Shown: positions 53,186 to 63,423 of the stretch, piece after piece | Layout: each line of letters opens with the position of its first letter | How positions within the stretch are numbered: the first letter of the stretch is position 1 | Origin: Acidobacteriota bacterium | GTDB taxonomy: Bacteria; Acidobacteriota; Terriglobia; Acidiferrales; UBA7541 | DNA: 64,000 nucleotides | Direction: 5' to 3' | NCBI GenBank assembly: GCA_003223255.1 | Contig: QHYJ01000340.1 | Span: forward strand, 22,084-86,083 | Notes under the pieces: generated by a model | What the model was told of the DNA's origin: nothing | The model's input: the letters and a program-made list of their open reading frames with translations, nothing else | Database searches by the model: none | Translations under genes and position numbers: made by a program

Positions 53186-54565
53186 CTAGTGCCCACCCGC
53201 CCCGACGGAGACACCGCGCTCCTGCTGCGCTTTGGCCAGTGCGGGTGCGACCTCCTCGAAGACCGCAAGATGCCTGTCGATGTCCGCTTCCGTGTGCTGC
53301 ACTGAAATAGTCCACTGCTCGTCCCACCAATACGGCTGCGCCAGAACGCCGCGATTGACCATGCCGAACCAGTAGTGTCGCCAGAGATCGACGTCGATTT
53401 TGGTCCAATCGCGATAGTTGCGAATCTCCTGCGGATAAAGCATCAGGGCCCCGTTGACGCCCGCGCTTGCGACATAAGCTTGCAAGCGGGATTTCTTGAT
53501 GATGGCGCGATAGCCTTCGGTGAGCTTCTTGCTGAGATTGCCGACGCGGGCGTAGTTTTCGCGCGTGAGGACTTCGCGGAACGCGGCGAGACCCGCGGCC
53601 ATTGAGACGCGATTCGTATTGTAAGTTCCGCCGTGAAAGACTTTGTGCTCGGAGATGAGATCCATCACGGCACGGCTCGCTCCAAACGCGCCGAGCGGCA
53701 GACCGCCACCGATGGATTTGGCCAGGCAGATGATGTCTGGCTTGACACTGAAAAATTCGCTGGCGCCGCCCCAGGCGAGTTTCGCGCCGGTTTTTACTTC
53801 GTCGAAGATGAGCAGCGCGCCGCCCCCGCTCGAAATGTCGCGCAAACCCTCAAGGAAACCCGGCTGGGGCATACACAGACCCACGTTCATCAGGATGGGC
53901 TCGAGAATGATGGCGGCGATCTGGCCGGGATTTTCCTTGAAGCGGCGCTCAACGCTAGAAAGATTGTTGAAGGCGGCAACAACAACGTTGGCGAGCGAGG
54001 CTTTCGGAATGCCGGCGCCACCGGGAACGCTCGTGGGCGCGTCGGGATCGCCGTAGTCTTCTCCCTTGGGCTTCACGCTGACGAGCGCGGTGTCGTGCAA
54101 GCCGTGGTAGGAGCCCTCGAATTTGAGGATTTTGTCACGCCCGGTAGCGGCGCGTGCGAGGCGGCAGGAGTGCATGGTGACTTCGGTGCCGCTGGAACCA
54201 AAGCGCACCATCTCGATGGGATAACGTTTGCAGATTTCTTCCGCGAGTTCCCATTCCTGATCGTGAGGCATGCCAAACGTGGTGCCGCGATGCAGTTCCT
54301 GTTCCACGGCTTTGACCACAGCGGGATGGCAGTGGCCGGCCATCAGCGCGCCGAAACACAGGTTGTGATCAATATATTCGTTGCCGTCGAGGTCGTGGAT
54401 TTTGCTGCCCTTTCCGTCTTTCACGAAGAGCGGATAAGGCTCGTAATGGCGGTAGTTGCTGGCAACGCCCAAAGGAATCCGCTCGAGGGCGCGCTTGTGC
54501 GCCGCGGCGGATTTCGGCGTGCGCTTCTGGTAGGTGGTAAGTTCCTTTTCGAGTGCGTCGTGCAT
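53186..54565 (-). CDS. Class III aminotransferase, glutamate-1-semialdehyde aminomutase-like
   Basis: 459 residues from ATG 54565 (GGAG six bases upstream). PLP fold with VRFGSSGTEVTMHSCRLARA, ALLIFDEVKTGAKLAWGG and Schiff-base lysine in DIICLAKSIGGGLPLGAFG. It resembles HemL but sits in an amine locus, and the tail (YWWDEQWTISVQHTEADID) is unlike HemL. Probably an omega-amine or amino-acid transaminase. Next gene after the TonB receptor on the same strand, 127 bases away. Confidence 0.87.
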   Translation of the reverse strand: MHDALEKELTTYQKRTPKSAAAHKRALERIPLGVASNYRHYEPYPLFVKDGKGSKIHDLDGNEYIDHNLCFGALMAGHCHPAVVKAVEQELHRGTTFGMPHDQEWELAEEICKRYPIEMVRFGSSGTEVTMHSCRLARAATGRDKILKFEGSYHGLHDTALVSVKPKGEDYGDPDAPTSVPGGAGIPKASLANVVVAAFNNLSSVERRFKENPGQIAAIILEPILMNVGLCMPQPGFLEGLRDISSGGGALLIFDEVKTGAKLAWGGASEFFSVKPDIICLAKSIGGGLPLGAFGASRAVMDLISEHKVFHGGTYNTNRVSMAAGLAAFREVLTRENYARVGNLSKKLTEGYRAIIKKSRLQAYVASAGVNGALMLYPQEIRNYRDWTKIDVDLWRHYWFGMVNRGVLAQPYWWDEQWTISVQHTEADIDRHLAVFEEVAPALAKAQQERGVSVGAGGH

Positions 54566-54691
54566 ACGAGCTCCGTGGATGGCAGGTCTGTTCCCTGCGG
54601 TCAGTTTCACGCGGTGAATATTATCTCACGCGTGCGAAGGCGCAGCCCTCGCGAGCCCCGCCTGGTAAAGAATTGGTCGCTTTTCGCTTCC

Positions 54692-57600
54692 CTAGAACGA
54701 CAGTCGTAGCGCGAATTGCACCAATCGTGGATCGCGGGCGCGCTTCACGCGACCGAAATCCGAGCCATCGGTGATATTGCCATCGGGTTGGAAAAACTGC
54801 GCGTGATTGAACGCGTTAAACAGCTCTCCACGGAATTCCAGCTTAAACCGTTCGTTCAGCGGAGTGACTTTCAAAAAGGCTATCTCCCAATTGTTGATAC
54901 CAGGTCCACAGCACACGGTACGGGGCGCATTCCCGATAGTCCCCGGTGGAACCGTATTTTCGGTGAAAGCATCCGGATTGAATCCCGCATTGATCAGAGT
55001 GCAAGTCGTCGGGTCGGTACCCGTACCAGCGGCGCAAGTCAGCTTGCGGGGGTCAATCACGTGGAACGGCGCTGCAACGTTCGGTTGACCTGGCGTCTCG
55101 AAATCGAAGCTCGACTGCAGCTCGATATCGTCCTGCTCGGTAATGCGAATCGGGAAACCGCTCTGGAAAGTGGTGATCCCGGAAACAGCCCAGCCATTAA
55201 AGGCCTTGCCGGCGAAACCCTGGTATTGGGGCACGGGCAGTTCCCAGTAGTAGCTCAAGACAAATCGATGGCGTGCATCATACAGCGAGCGCGAACGGTT
55301 ACGTTTCGGATTGATGGGGTCAACGAGATTCTCGAAGGTAGAGGCGAAGTCGAGGGATTTACCGAAGGTGTAGGCGGCCTCCATCTGCAAGCCATGCGAG
55401 AAACGTTTCTCCAGGCTAGTCTGGAAACCGTTGTACGCGGAATTGGCGATGGTGTTCTGGGTGAAAATGTCGGAGAAAACATCCACGCCGTCGGCGGGGC
55501 ATCCGGCCCCGGTCAGCGGATTGCAAAGAGGCGAGGAGTAGGGGCGAATCCCGACAAGGGTTATCGGCGTGCCGCCGGGTGCGCCGGTGACGACGCAAGC
55601 GGCTGGATAGCTGGTCGCTGGGCGATAGGCAATCGGACAGGGAATGTTCGTGCCATTCGGCCCACCCGGCACGTATGGCAGGTGGAATGTCTGGCCGGCG
55701 GGGAGGAGGAAGGAGTAAGGATTGTCTGCCAGAAAGGGCCCGCAAGCAGTGTTCGGATCCCCAATCGCCGCCGATACGGTCTGCAGGTCGAGGCAGGTTA
55801 GCGGGTTGCCAGGGTTCAGGTCCTGGGAAGCCAGGAGCCGGTGTCCTTGACGGCCCACATACGCCAAGCTCACGACCAGGTCCTTGGCCAGTTCGCGTTG
55901 CACCGCCAAGTTATATTGTTCGGCGTACTGGGTTCGCGGATTCTTCGCTGCCTGGCCGAACAGGAGAATCGGGCGGAAGCGTTCCCAATCCTGGGCTTGC
56001 CCGCTCGGGGGATTGAGAATGCCGTTGAAGGGGTTCGGAAAAGTAGTGACGCCATCCTGACCGAGGAAGGGAAGATTGAACTGGGTATTGAAAATGAAGG
56101 TGCTTCCACCGAAGGGTGGCTCGGCGCTGAACTGTTCCAGCACGAGTTGTTCGACGGGGTTGTAGAAAATGCCGTAGCCCGCGCGAACGCTGGTCTTTCC
56201 GGGACCGCCGAAAATCTTGCCGAGCAGTCCGTCCTTGGCCGCAGGGCTCCAAGCAAGTCCAATGCGTGGCGCGAACGATTTGTAGTAGGTGTTGGAAAGA
56301 CCGCCGGGAATCCCGGCATCGCCCGGGACCACTAGTCCGACAGGCGTGACTCCGGCGCTGTTGCAATCCGTGATGCCGTTAGCAGGGTCATAGAGTGGAC
56401 TCGAGGCTGGAAGAGTGCACGGATAGACGGTGGAGAATTGCCCGGGCCGAAAGGTCTGCTCCTTTCTGCCAATATCGGTCAGAGGCGTGGTGAGTTCCCA
56501 CCGTAAACCGTAATTCAGAGTGACATTGGGCTTAAGTTTCCAACTGTCTTGAGCAAACAGATAAACGGCCTTGCTGCGAACAAGTTCCGCCTGTGCCGAA
56601 CCTTGTCCATATTCATCCGGAAGCCCCAGCAGGTAGTTAGTAAAGAGATTTACGGCCGTGCAAACGCCGGAAACAGGATCGATCGTTCCCAGGCAGGGAT
56701 CATTCGGCCCGCCGCCAAAATAAAAGTACTGCCCGCTGATGTCAAAATACAGGGTTTGATCAAACTTCATGTAGCGAACGTCGCCGCCAAACTTTAGGTC
56801 ATGTCTGCCAATCGTCTTGCTGAAGTTGTCTGACCACTGAAAAGTGTCGCCGGTTTGCGGAAGTTCCCCTTCGAAGTTGTTGCCGATATTGTAGCCACCC
56901 GAAATGTTGATAAAAGGAACGCCCTCGCGGTTGGCACCCAGCCCGGGATGGATTCCCAGGTCCGGATTGTTGGCGTCGGCAAAGCAGTTGGTGGAGGGAA
57001 CCGTCTTGCAGGAGTCCTGCACCAGTGCGGTGTGCTGGGGGTGTAAGAACGTACCCTGGCCCTCACGGAAAAAGGTAAAGCGCGCTTCGTTGACAGCGGT
57101 AGAGCCGATCGTCCAGGAATGGCTGATGTTCAGCTGCTGAATCCGCTCGTCGGTCAGATCACCGAAGCCCGGCAGGTTCGCGCCTCCGGACTGAAACCTG
57201 GCAAACGGCTTGGCCAGATAGTGATTGGTTAGGTAGTAGTAGGCCGTGAGGTGCTGATTCTTCGAAAGATAATGATCCATCTTGGCGGTGAACTGATTGC
57301 TGCGCTCGTGCCCCAGCGGAACGCCTTGAAACAAGCTCGTGCCGATATTTGCTTGCGGAGCGAATTGATTCTGGAGATCCAAGGCCGTTTGGTCCATGCA
57401 AGCAGTTGGAATTTGATTGGTGGGGAAGACGGTGGAATAAGGCGTTCCGTCAGCGATGGGTGCATTGCGCCCCAAAGCAGCCAGGCAGCCGGGGCGATTA
57501 TTCAGGATATTGGCGTTGGCGAGGGTGCCTGCAAATGTCGGGTCAGCGGAAAAATCCCCCAGCCTCTCGGCGTCGGTCGGAACGGTTACCGTATCGCCGG

Positions 57601-58570
57601 AGGTGCCCCTGCGAATTCGGTCGCCTTCGTAGGTCACAAAAAAGAACGTCTTGTCTTTTTTCACCGGGCCGCCGAAGGTCACACCAAACTGGTGCTGTAA
57701 ATAGTCGAGTTTTTGCGTATCGAAAAAGCCTCTGGCGTTGAGATTCTTGTTGCGGAAAAACTCGTAGGCGCTACCAAAAAATTCGTTTTTGCCGGACTTG
57801 GTAACCACATTCACAACCGCGCCGGAATTGCGTCCATATTCCGCGTCGAATGTATTGGTTAGAACCCGGAACTCGGCAATGGCGTCTGGCGACGGTTGGA
57901 TGGCGGGCAATCCAGCAAACTGGTCGTTCCCATCTCCACCATTCACCGTAAAATTGTTGTCGCGGCCGCGTCCCCCGTTCACGCTTACCACTCCGGCGCG
58001 GTCGCTTCCATAAACCGTGTCCAAACCGACTTGCGACTGCACACCTGGCTGCAACTGCAACAATTGATAGGTGTCGCGCCGCGCCAAAGGCAATTGGCTC
58101 ACGGCGCGCTCATTCACCACCGCCCCCAATTGCGTGGAGGTTGTATCTACCAATGGCGGAGTACCGGTAACCTCGACTACATCGGTCGAGCCACCGACTT
58201 GCAGCGCAAGATTAACGGTCACGACTTCATTGAGGTCGATCAGGATTCCTTTTCGGGTGTATTTCTTGAAACCCTGGCTGGTGGCGTCCAGTTCATATGT
58301 GCCCACGGGCACTTCCAGGAAGATGTACTCGCCGTTGACGCCGGTTTGCACATCTCGCGTGGCGTGCGTCTCTTCATTTATCAGCGTGACGTTGGCTCCG
58401 ACGACGGCACCGCCGCTGGCATCCACCACGGTGCCGCGGATGCGCCCGCCGGTGCTTTGAGCATCGGAAAATGGCGCAGCCAAAAGAACCGCGAGAATCA
58501 AAGTGATCGAGGAAAAAATGGTGCGCCGATACAAAGAGGGAAATCCCCAAAACAAGGCTTTGCCTTTCAT
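54692..58570 (-). CDS. Oar-like TonB-dependent outer-membrane receptor
   Basis: 1292 residues from ATG 58570 (GAGGTGAG upstream). Signal peptide ends near AAPFSDAQS. Residues 40-125 form a carboxypeptidase-regulatory-like beta-sandwich (GRIRGTVVDASGGAVVGANV); then the plug (PPLVDTTSTQLGAVVNERAV, DNNFTVNGGDGNDQF) and a large beta-barrel ending in ...FALRLSF with a C-terminal Phe. It lacks a clear TonB box. Such Oar-type receptors are greatly expanded in Acidobacteriota and import large or polymeric substrates. It is divergent from the regulator at 58673 and heads the minus-strand amine genes. Confidence 0.93.
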   Translation of the reverse strand: MKGKALFWGFPSLYRRTIFSSITLILAVLLAAPFSDAQSTGGRIRGTVVDASGGAVVGANVTLINEETHATRDVQTGVNGEYIFLEVPVGTYELDATSQGFKKYTRKGILIDLNEVVTVNLALQVGGSTDVVEVTGTPPLVDTTSTQLGAVVNERAVSQLPLARRDTYQLLQLQPGVQSQVGLDTVYGSDRAGVVSVNGGRGRDNNFTVNGGDGNDQFAGLPAIQPSPDAIAEFRVLTNTFDAEYGRNSGAVVNVVTKSGKNEFFGSAYEFFRNKNLNARGFFDTQKLDYLQHQFGVTFGGPVKKDKTFFFVTYEGDRIRRGTSGDTVTVPTDAERLGDFSADPTFAGTLANANILNNRPGCLAALGRNAPIADGTPYSTVFPTNQIPTACMDQTALDLQNQFAPQANIGTSLFQGVPLGHERSNQFTAKMDHYLSKNQHLTAYYYLTNHYLAKPFARFQSGGANLPGFGDLTDERIQQLNISHSWTIGSTAVNEARFTFFREGQGTFLHPQHTALVQDSCKTVPSTNCFADANNPDLGIHPGLGANREGVPFINISGGYNIGNNFEGELPQTGDTFQWSDNFSKTIGRHDLKFGGDVRYMKFDQTLYFDISGQYFYFGGGPNDPCLGTIDPVSGVCTAVNLFTNYLLGLPDEYGQGSAQAELVRSKAVYLFAQDSWKLKPNVTLNYGLRWELTTPLTDIGRKEQTFRPGQFSTVYPCTLPASSPLYDPANGITDCNSAGVTPVGLVVPGDAGIPGGLSNTYYKSFAPRIGLAWSPAAKDGLLGKIFGGPGKTSVRAGYGIFYNPVEQLVLEQFSAEPPFGGSTFIFNTQFNLPFLGQDGVTTFPNPFNGILNPPSGQAQDWERFRPILLFGQAAKNPRTQYAEQYNLAVQRELAKDLVVSLAYVGRQGHRLLASQDLNPGNPLTCLDLQTVSAAIGDPNTACGPFLADNPYSFLLPAGQTFHLPYVPGGPNGTNIPCPIAYRPATSYPAACVVTGAPGGTPITLVGIRPYSSPLCNPLTGAGCPADGVDVFSDIFTQNTIANSAYNGFQTSLEKRFSHGLQMEAAYTFGKSLDFASTFENLVDPINPKRNRSRSLYDARHRFVLSYYWELPVPQYQGFAGKAFNGWAVSGITTFQSGFPIRITEQDDIELQSSFDFETPGQPNVAAPFHVIDPRKLTCAAGTGTDPTTCTLINAGFNPDAFTENTVPPGTIGNAPRTVCCGPGINNWEIAFLKVTPLNERFKLEFRGELFNAFNHAQFFQPDGNITDGSDFGRVKRARDPRLVQFALRLSF

Positions 58571-58621
58571 GAACTCACCTCTGGCCACCAAGATGCTTCG
58601 AGAGGTTCGCATCTTTCATGG

Positions 58622-58650
58622 TTGCTGCGCCCCTGAAACCTTACTATAAT
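58622..58650 (+). promoter_or_regulatory. Sigma-70-type promoter of the MerR-XRE-cupin regulator
   Basis: TTGCTG at 58622-58627 and TATAAT at 58645-58650 with exactly 17 bases between. Transcription would start about 58657, leaving a 16-base leader before GTG 58673. It lies in the 102-base gap shared with the divergent receptor gene, so both may be controlled here. Confidence 0.55.
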
Positions 58651-58672
58651 CCCGTAAACTTAGAGAAAGTCG

Positions 58673-59509
58673 GTGGCTGTGTCAAGCAGAAAGAATTTAT
58701 CGGAAGGATTCGCGCCGCGCGCAGAGAAACGGCTGCTGCGAATCAGCGAAGTCGCGCGCCGCGTAGGCATTTCTTCTTCGGCGTTGCGTGCCTGGGAAGC
58801 GCTGGGGCTGGTCACGCCGCAACGGACGCAGAGCCGCTACCGGCTCTATGGCGAATCTGACGTGCGCCTGCTGCAGCGGGCTATTTTTCTGAGAAAGGCT
58901 CGCGGCCTCAATCCGCCTGCGATCGTCCATGTCCTTAAACGGCAAGGCGCGGTGTCTTTGCCCGCGGAAGGCGCACTCGTTCCGGGTCAGCGTTTCCGCC
59001 GCTTGCGCGCGAAGCGTGGCCTTTCTCTCGCACAAGTTGCCAAAGCCACCGGCGTTTCCGTCGGATTTCTGAGCGCGCTCGAGCGAGGCCAGATGCGTTC
59101 GTCGGTGGAGACACTCCGCCGCATCGCGCGCTTCTATGGAACCAATATTCTTTCGCTCTTCGAGGCTGCGGGCGACAATCCGCGCCTGGTGCGCCCGGCG
59201 GAGCGAAGAATTCTGGAAACCACGCCCGATGTCCGCATGGAACTGCTGGCCTGGGGCAACACCGCGATGGAGCCGCACCTGTTCCGCGTCAAGCCCGGCG
59301 GCGGCAGTGGGGAGTCCTACTCGCACGAAGGAGAGGAGTTCCTTCATGTGCTGCGCGGCGAATTTGAAATTTGGCTGGACAAAAGCGAACATTACCGGCT
59401 GAAGCCCGGCGACAGCCTGTATTTTGAAAGCTCTACGCCGCACCGCTGGAAGAATCCTGGCCGCAAGGAAGCGTGGGTGTTGTGGGTCAATACGCCGCCG
59501 ACGTTTTAG
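58673..59509 (+). CDS. Three-domain regulator: MerR helix-turn-helix, XRE helix-turn-helix, cupin
   Basis: 278 residues from GTG 58673. Residues 21-92 are a MerR DNA-binding domain (RISEVARRVGISSSALRAWE, then SRYRLYGESDVRLLQR). Residues 105-165 are an XRE domain (LRAKRGLSLAQVAKATGVSV, SALERGQMRSSVETLRRIAR). Residues 190-278 are a small-molecule-binding cupin (SYSHEGEEFLHVLRGEFEIW, LKPGDSLYFESSTPHRW). XRE-cupin proteins such as PuuR control putrescine use, which fits the Pot transporter downstream. The added MerR domain is unusual and would let it hold two DNA sites. Likely ligand: an amine (inference). Confidence 0.88.
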   Translation: MAVSSRKNLSEGFAPRAEKRLLRISEVARRVGISSSALRAWEALGLVTPQRTQSRYRLYGESDVRLLQRAIFLRKARGLNPPAIVHVLKRQGAVSLPAEGALVPGQRFRRLRAKRGLSLAQVAKATGVSVGFLSALERGQMRSSVETLRRIARFYGTNILSLFEAAGDNPRLVRPAERRILETTPDVRMELLAWGNTAMEPHLFRVKPGGGSGESYSHEGEEFLHVLRGEFEIWLDKSEHYRLKPGDSLYFESSTPHRWKNPGRKEAWVLWVNTPPTF

Positions 59510-59540
59510 AATGGACCGCACGGAAGAGGATAGCATTTTG

Positions 59541-61259
59541 ATGAAAGCGTTCCGCAGCAAGCTCGCGCTTCTGTCTCTCACCTTTTTTCTTGGGATTGCC
59601 GGCATCGCTATAGGCCAGGGCCTCATCGTCGCGCCAGCCGACATCATCGTGACGCATGGCCGCGTCTATACGGAGAACCCCAAGCAGCCATGGGCCCAGG
59701 CCGTGGCCATTCATGGAACGAAGATCGTTGCCGTCGGGGACGATACGGCCATAGAAAAAATGCGCGGCATGGGCACCAAGATCATCAACGCGAGCGGAAA
59801 GCTTGTGCTTCCGGGATTCAACGATTGCCACGTCCACTTCCTTGGCGGGTCGATGAGCCTGGGGCACGTGGACCTCGCAGGGGCAAAGGATGTGGCGGAC
59901 ATCCAAAAGAGATTGCGTGCATATGCTTCTGAGCGTCCGGGAGATGGATGGGTTCTGGGGCGCGGCTGGGACTACGCGATGTTTGGTTCCGAGACGCTGC
60001 CGCACAAGAAATACTTGGACAAACTCTTCCCCGACCGGCCGGTTCTTCTCGAGGGCTACGACGGGCACACCTATTGGGCCAATTCGAAAGCTCTCGCGCT
60101 CGCCGGCATCACGCGGGACACACCCAATCCGCCAAACGGCATGATCGTACGCGACCCACAGACCGGGGAAGCCACCGGCGCTTTAAAGGAAGCAGCCTCC
60201 GGGCTGGTCTCGAAGATCGTGCCCAAACCCACGAGAGCCGAAGAACTCTTAGCTCTGCGTGCGGGAATGAAATGGGCCAATGCAAATGGCATCACGCGCG
60301 TGCACAGCGCCGGCGGCGATTTTGAAATACTCGACCTCTTCGATGAAATGCGCCGTCGCGGCGACCTCAGTTTGCGCATGTACATCGCTTATTTCCTGAA
60401 TCCTCCTTCGCTGCGGCCTCAGGATCTCGACGCCATCGAAGCGGCGCGGAAAAAATTTCATGACGAATGGATTGACGCGGGCGCGGTGAAGTTCATGGTG
60501 GACGGCGTAGTGGAGTCTCATACCGCCGCTATGCTGGAACCTTACAGCGACGACCCTTCCTTAAAAGGCAAGCCTTTTTGGGAGCCTGCGAACTACAATG
60601 CCGCCGTTGCCGAACTGGACAAGCGCGGTTTCCAGCTCTTTACGCATGCCATTGGGGATTATGGCGTGCGCATGGCTCTGGATGGCTATGAGAACGCAGA
60701 AGAACGCAATCACAAGAAGGATCGCCGCTGGCGCATCGAGCACATTGAAACGGTTGCGGCAACCGACATTCCGCGCTTTGGCAAACTCGGCGTTATCGCC
60801 AGCATGCAGCCGCTTCATTCTTATCCGGATGCTGACACGCTCGAGGTTTGGGCACGGAATGTGGGGCCCGATCGCGCTTCGCGTGCGTGGGCATGGAAGA
60901 GTATCGCGGATGGCGGAGGCCACTTAGCGTTTGGCAGCGATTGGCCGGTGGTAACGCTTAATCCGTGGGAAGGGATTCAGACGGCCGTGACGCGGCAAAC
61001 GAAGGAAGCCACTCCCGCAAACGGCTTCGTCCCCGAACAACGGCTGACGGTTGCGCAGGCGATCGATGGCTACACGCTGGGGGCGGCGCACGCCGGACGC
61101 CGGGAAAGGACCGAAGGTTCTCTCGAATCTGGCAAAGCCGCTGACCTGATTATCATTTCGCAGAACATTTTTGACATCAATCCGCATAAGATTGGAGCGA
61201 CCAAAGTGCTCACTACCATTGTGGGCGGGCGTGTGGTCTATCAAGCGGAATCCAAGTAG
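59541..61259 (+). CDS. Exported amidohydrolase, YtcJ-like
   Basis: 572 residues from ATG 59541 (GAGGA ten bases upstream; ATG 59511 is possible but lacks one). Signal peptide MKAFRSKLALLSLTFFLGIA. Amidohydrolase_3 fold with metal ligands FNDCHVHFLGG (HxH), ALFTHAIGDYG-type His, RRWRIEHIETV and LAFGSDWPVV (Asp). It hydrolyses an amide or ester outside the cytoplasm. Eleven bases before potD, so it may release the ligand that the ABC transporter takes up. Confidence 0.9.
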   Translation: MKAFRSKLALLSLTFFLGIAGIAIGQGLIVAPADIIVTHGRVYTENPKQPWAQAVAIHGTKIVAVGDDTAIEKMRGMGTKIINASGKLVLPGFNDCHVHFLGGSMSLGHVDLAGAKDVADIQKRLRAYASERPGDGWVLGRGWDYAMFGSETLPHKKYLDKLFPDRPVLLEGYDGHTYWANSKALALAGITRDTPNPPNGMIVRDPQTGEATGALKEAASGLVSKIVPKPTRAEELLALRAGMKWANANGITRVHSAGGDFEILDLFDEMRRRGDLSLRMYIAYFLNPPSLRPQDLDAIEAARKKFHDEWIDAGAVKFMVDGVVESHTAAMLEPYSDDPSLKGKPFWEPANYNAAVAELDKRGFQLFTHAIGDYGVRMALDGYENAEERNHKKDRRWRIEHIETVAATDIPRFGKLGVIASMQPLHSYPDADTLEVWARNVGPDRASRAWAWKSIADGGGHLAFGSDWPVVTLNPWEGIQTAVTRQTKEATPANGFVPEQRLTVAQAIDGYTLGAAHAGRRERTEGSLESGKAADLIIISQNIFDINPHKIGATKVLTTIVGGRVVYQAESK

Positions 61260-61270
61260 CCGGAGGAGCG

Positions 61271-62332
61271 ATGAACCGTCGTGCGATTCTTCTGAGGATT
61301 CTCGCCATTGCGCTGGCGTGCGGAGCCTGCGGAAAAAAAGAAGAAGTGCTGAGCCTGCTCGTTTGGGAAGGTTACGCGGACGAATCGGCTGTCCACGATT
61401 TTGAGCAAAGCCATCACTGCAAAATCTCCGCCTCGTACATGGGATCGAGCGACGAGCTGGTTGCCAAGCTGCGGGGCGGCAGCGCTTCGAATTACGATGT
61501 CATTTCGCCTTCGAGCGACGTTGCTGCCTCCATCGCCCGCACGGGCTTGGCAGCCCCGCTTGAGCTTTCGAAAATTCCCTCCTATTCGCAGCTTTCCGCC
61601 AAACTTCGGGATCTGCCTTTAGTGAAGGCCAATGGCCAGGTCTATGGCGTGCCTTTCATGTGGGGGCCGAACCCGCTTCTTTACGACACGACCGTTTTTG
61701 CCAAGCCGCCGGACTCTTGGGCCATCTTTTGGGATCCCAGGTACAAGGGAAAGATTTCGGTGTGGGACGATCTTTCCACCGTCTACATGGCGGCGCAAAT
61801 TCTCAACTACGACAAGCCTGATCCTTCGCAGCTCTACAATCTAAGCGACGAGCAGCTCGCCGCTGTAAAGAAGAAGCTCCTTGAGCTCAAGCCCAACATC
61901 CGCAAAATGTGGTCAACCGGCGGCGAGCTCACCAATCTTTTCGAGAATCACGAAATTGTTCTGGCGATGGGCTGGCCGCTCAATACCAACGATCTTCGCA
62001 AAGCGAATTTCCCCATTGGCGAAACGATTCCCAAAGAAAATACCACCGGCTGGATCGACCATTTGATGATCACCGCGGCCAGCAGCCACAAAGAGCTTGC
62101 GCAAGCCTTCCTCGAATACATGATGGAAGGCAAGACGCAAAAACTGGTGACTGACCGGACGCATTACACGCCGGCGAATCCCGGAGCGTCACAACTTCTA
62201 ACGCCGGAGGAAATCAAGAGCCTGCACTTAGACAATCCGGATGCCTACATGCAGCGAATCTACTTCTGGCAGGACGTTCCTCGTCGCGCGAAATACAACG
62301 AAATCTGGAACGAGGTGAAAGGGGCGCAGTGA
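61271..62332 (+). CDS. potD: Polyamine-type ABC transporter substrate-binding lipoprotein
   Basis: 353 residues. Lipobox ALACGAC near residue 20 places it on the outer face of the inner membrane. PotD/PotF features: [68 protein letters not shown] and [16 protein letters not shown]. Binds putrescine or spermidine in homologs. The four-base overlap with potA (GTGA) marks a single operon. Confidence 0.9.
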   Translation: MNRRAILLRILAIALACGACGKKEEVLSLLVWEGYADESAVHDFEQSHHCKISASYMGSSDELVAKLRGGSASNYDVISPSSDVAASIARTGLAAPLELSKIPSYSQLSAKLRDLPLVKANGQVYGVPFMWGPNPLLYDTTVFAKPPDSWAIFWDPRYKGKISVWDDLSTVYMAAQILNYDKPDPSQLYNLSDEQLAAVKKKLLELKPNIRKMWSTGGELTNLFENHEIVLAMGWPLNTNDLRKANFPIGETIPKENTTGWIDHLMITAASSHKELAQAFLEYMMEGKTQKLVTDRTHYTPANPGASQLLTPEEIKSLHLDNPDAYMQRIYFWQDVPRRAKYNEIWNEVKGAQ

Positions 62333-63408
62333 GCGCTTCGCCAGCCAATCCGGCCCAGGAACTCCCAGCCGAAGGTGCAGAGCTTCTTGAGGTGCGCAAT
62401 ATAGCAAAGCGCTTTGGTGCGGTGGATGTTCTCAAGAACATTTCCTTGAATATCGCTTCCGGGGAATTTCTTACACTTCTTGGCGAAAGCGGCTCGGGCA
62501 AAACAACTCTCCTTCGCTTGATTGCGGGATTCGAACAGCCTTCCTCAGGAGAAATCTGGATGGGTGGGGCGCGCCTGGATGTTCTTCCGCCTTATAAGCG
62601 CCGCGTCAATACCGTTTTTCAGAATTATGCCCTGTTTCCGCATTTGAGCGCTCGCGACAATGTCGCTTACGGCCTGCGCGTCAAAAACACGCCCGGCAGG
62701 GAAATCAACGGCCGCGTCGAAGAAGCTTTGCGCATGGTCAAGATGCTGGATTTTGCGGCTAACCGCCCTTCGAAATTGAGCGGCGGCCAGCAGCAGCGCA
62801 TCGCGCTGGCGCGAGCACTCGTGAATCGTCCGCAACTGCTTTTGCTTGATGAGCCGCTTTCGGCGCTAGACGCGAATCTCCGCAAGCAGATGCAGAGCGA
62901 GTTGAAGTCACTGCAGCGCGAAATCGGCATCACCTTCCTCTTTGTGACGCATGATCAAGAAGAAGCCATGGCGCTCTCCGACCGCATCGCGCTGCTGCGC
63001 GACGGCGCGCTCGAGCAAGTCGCGTCCCCGCGCGAGATCTATGCGCATCCTGCCACCGCCTACACCGCGCAGTTCATTGGTCAGACCAACCTGCTCCGCG
63101 GGGAAATTCGAGGCAGCATTGCCACTTGCGGCGCACTGCGCTGGCCCCTGGAAGGAACCGACGGTCCGGCGATGTTTTCGCTCCGGCCAGAAGCGATTCG
63201 CATTTGTACCGACGGGAAGCGTCAAACCAACGAAGTGAAGTTTCGCGCGACGGTGCGCCAACAATTCTATGGCGGGTCGAGCGAACTGCTCGAAGTAGAT
63301 TGCGGAAACGGACAGACGTTGCGCGTCCGTGTCCCTGCGCGGGGTCCGCTCACCGGCGAACACGACTTTGTCTTTTCGATGGCCGAGGCCATTCGCGTCC
63401 AGGAGTAG
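62329..63408 (+). CDS. potA: Polyamine-type ABC transporter ATPase
   Basis: 359 residues from GTG 62329. Walker [15 protein letters not shown]-loop [14 protein letters not shown], signature [15 protein letters not shown], Walker [14 protein letters not shown]-loop [13 protein letters not shown], then the TOBE domain ([20 protein letters not shown]). Powers uptake with PotB/PotC. Typical length. Confidence 0.92.
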   Translation: MSASPANPAQELPAEGAELLEVRNIAKRFGAVDVLKNISLNIASGEFLTLLGESGSGKTTLLRLIAGFEQPSSGEIWMGGARLDVLPPYKRRVNTVFQNYALFPHLSARDNVAYGLRVKNTPGREINGRVEEALRMVKMLDFAANRPSKLSGGQQQRIALARALVNRPQLLLLDEPLSALDANLRKQMQSELKSLQREIGITFLFVTHDQEEAMALSDRIALLRDGALEQVASPREIYAHPATAYTAQFIGQTNLLRGEIRGSIATCGALRWPLEGTDGPAMFSLRPEAIRICTDGKRQTNEVKFRATVRQQFYGGSSELLEVDCGNGQTLRVRVPARGPLTGEHDFVFSMAEAIRVQE

Positions 63409-63423
63409 CAGACCCTCGTCCTC

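Noticed and set aside
53186-54565. HemL (tetrapyrrole synthesis) as the identity of this aminotransferase
   Set aside because: The PLP motifs fit, but the context is an amine operon with no hem gene nearby and the C-terminus is divergent.
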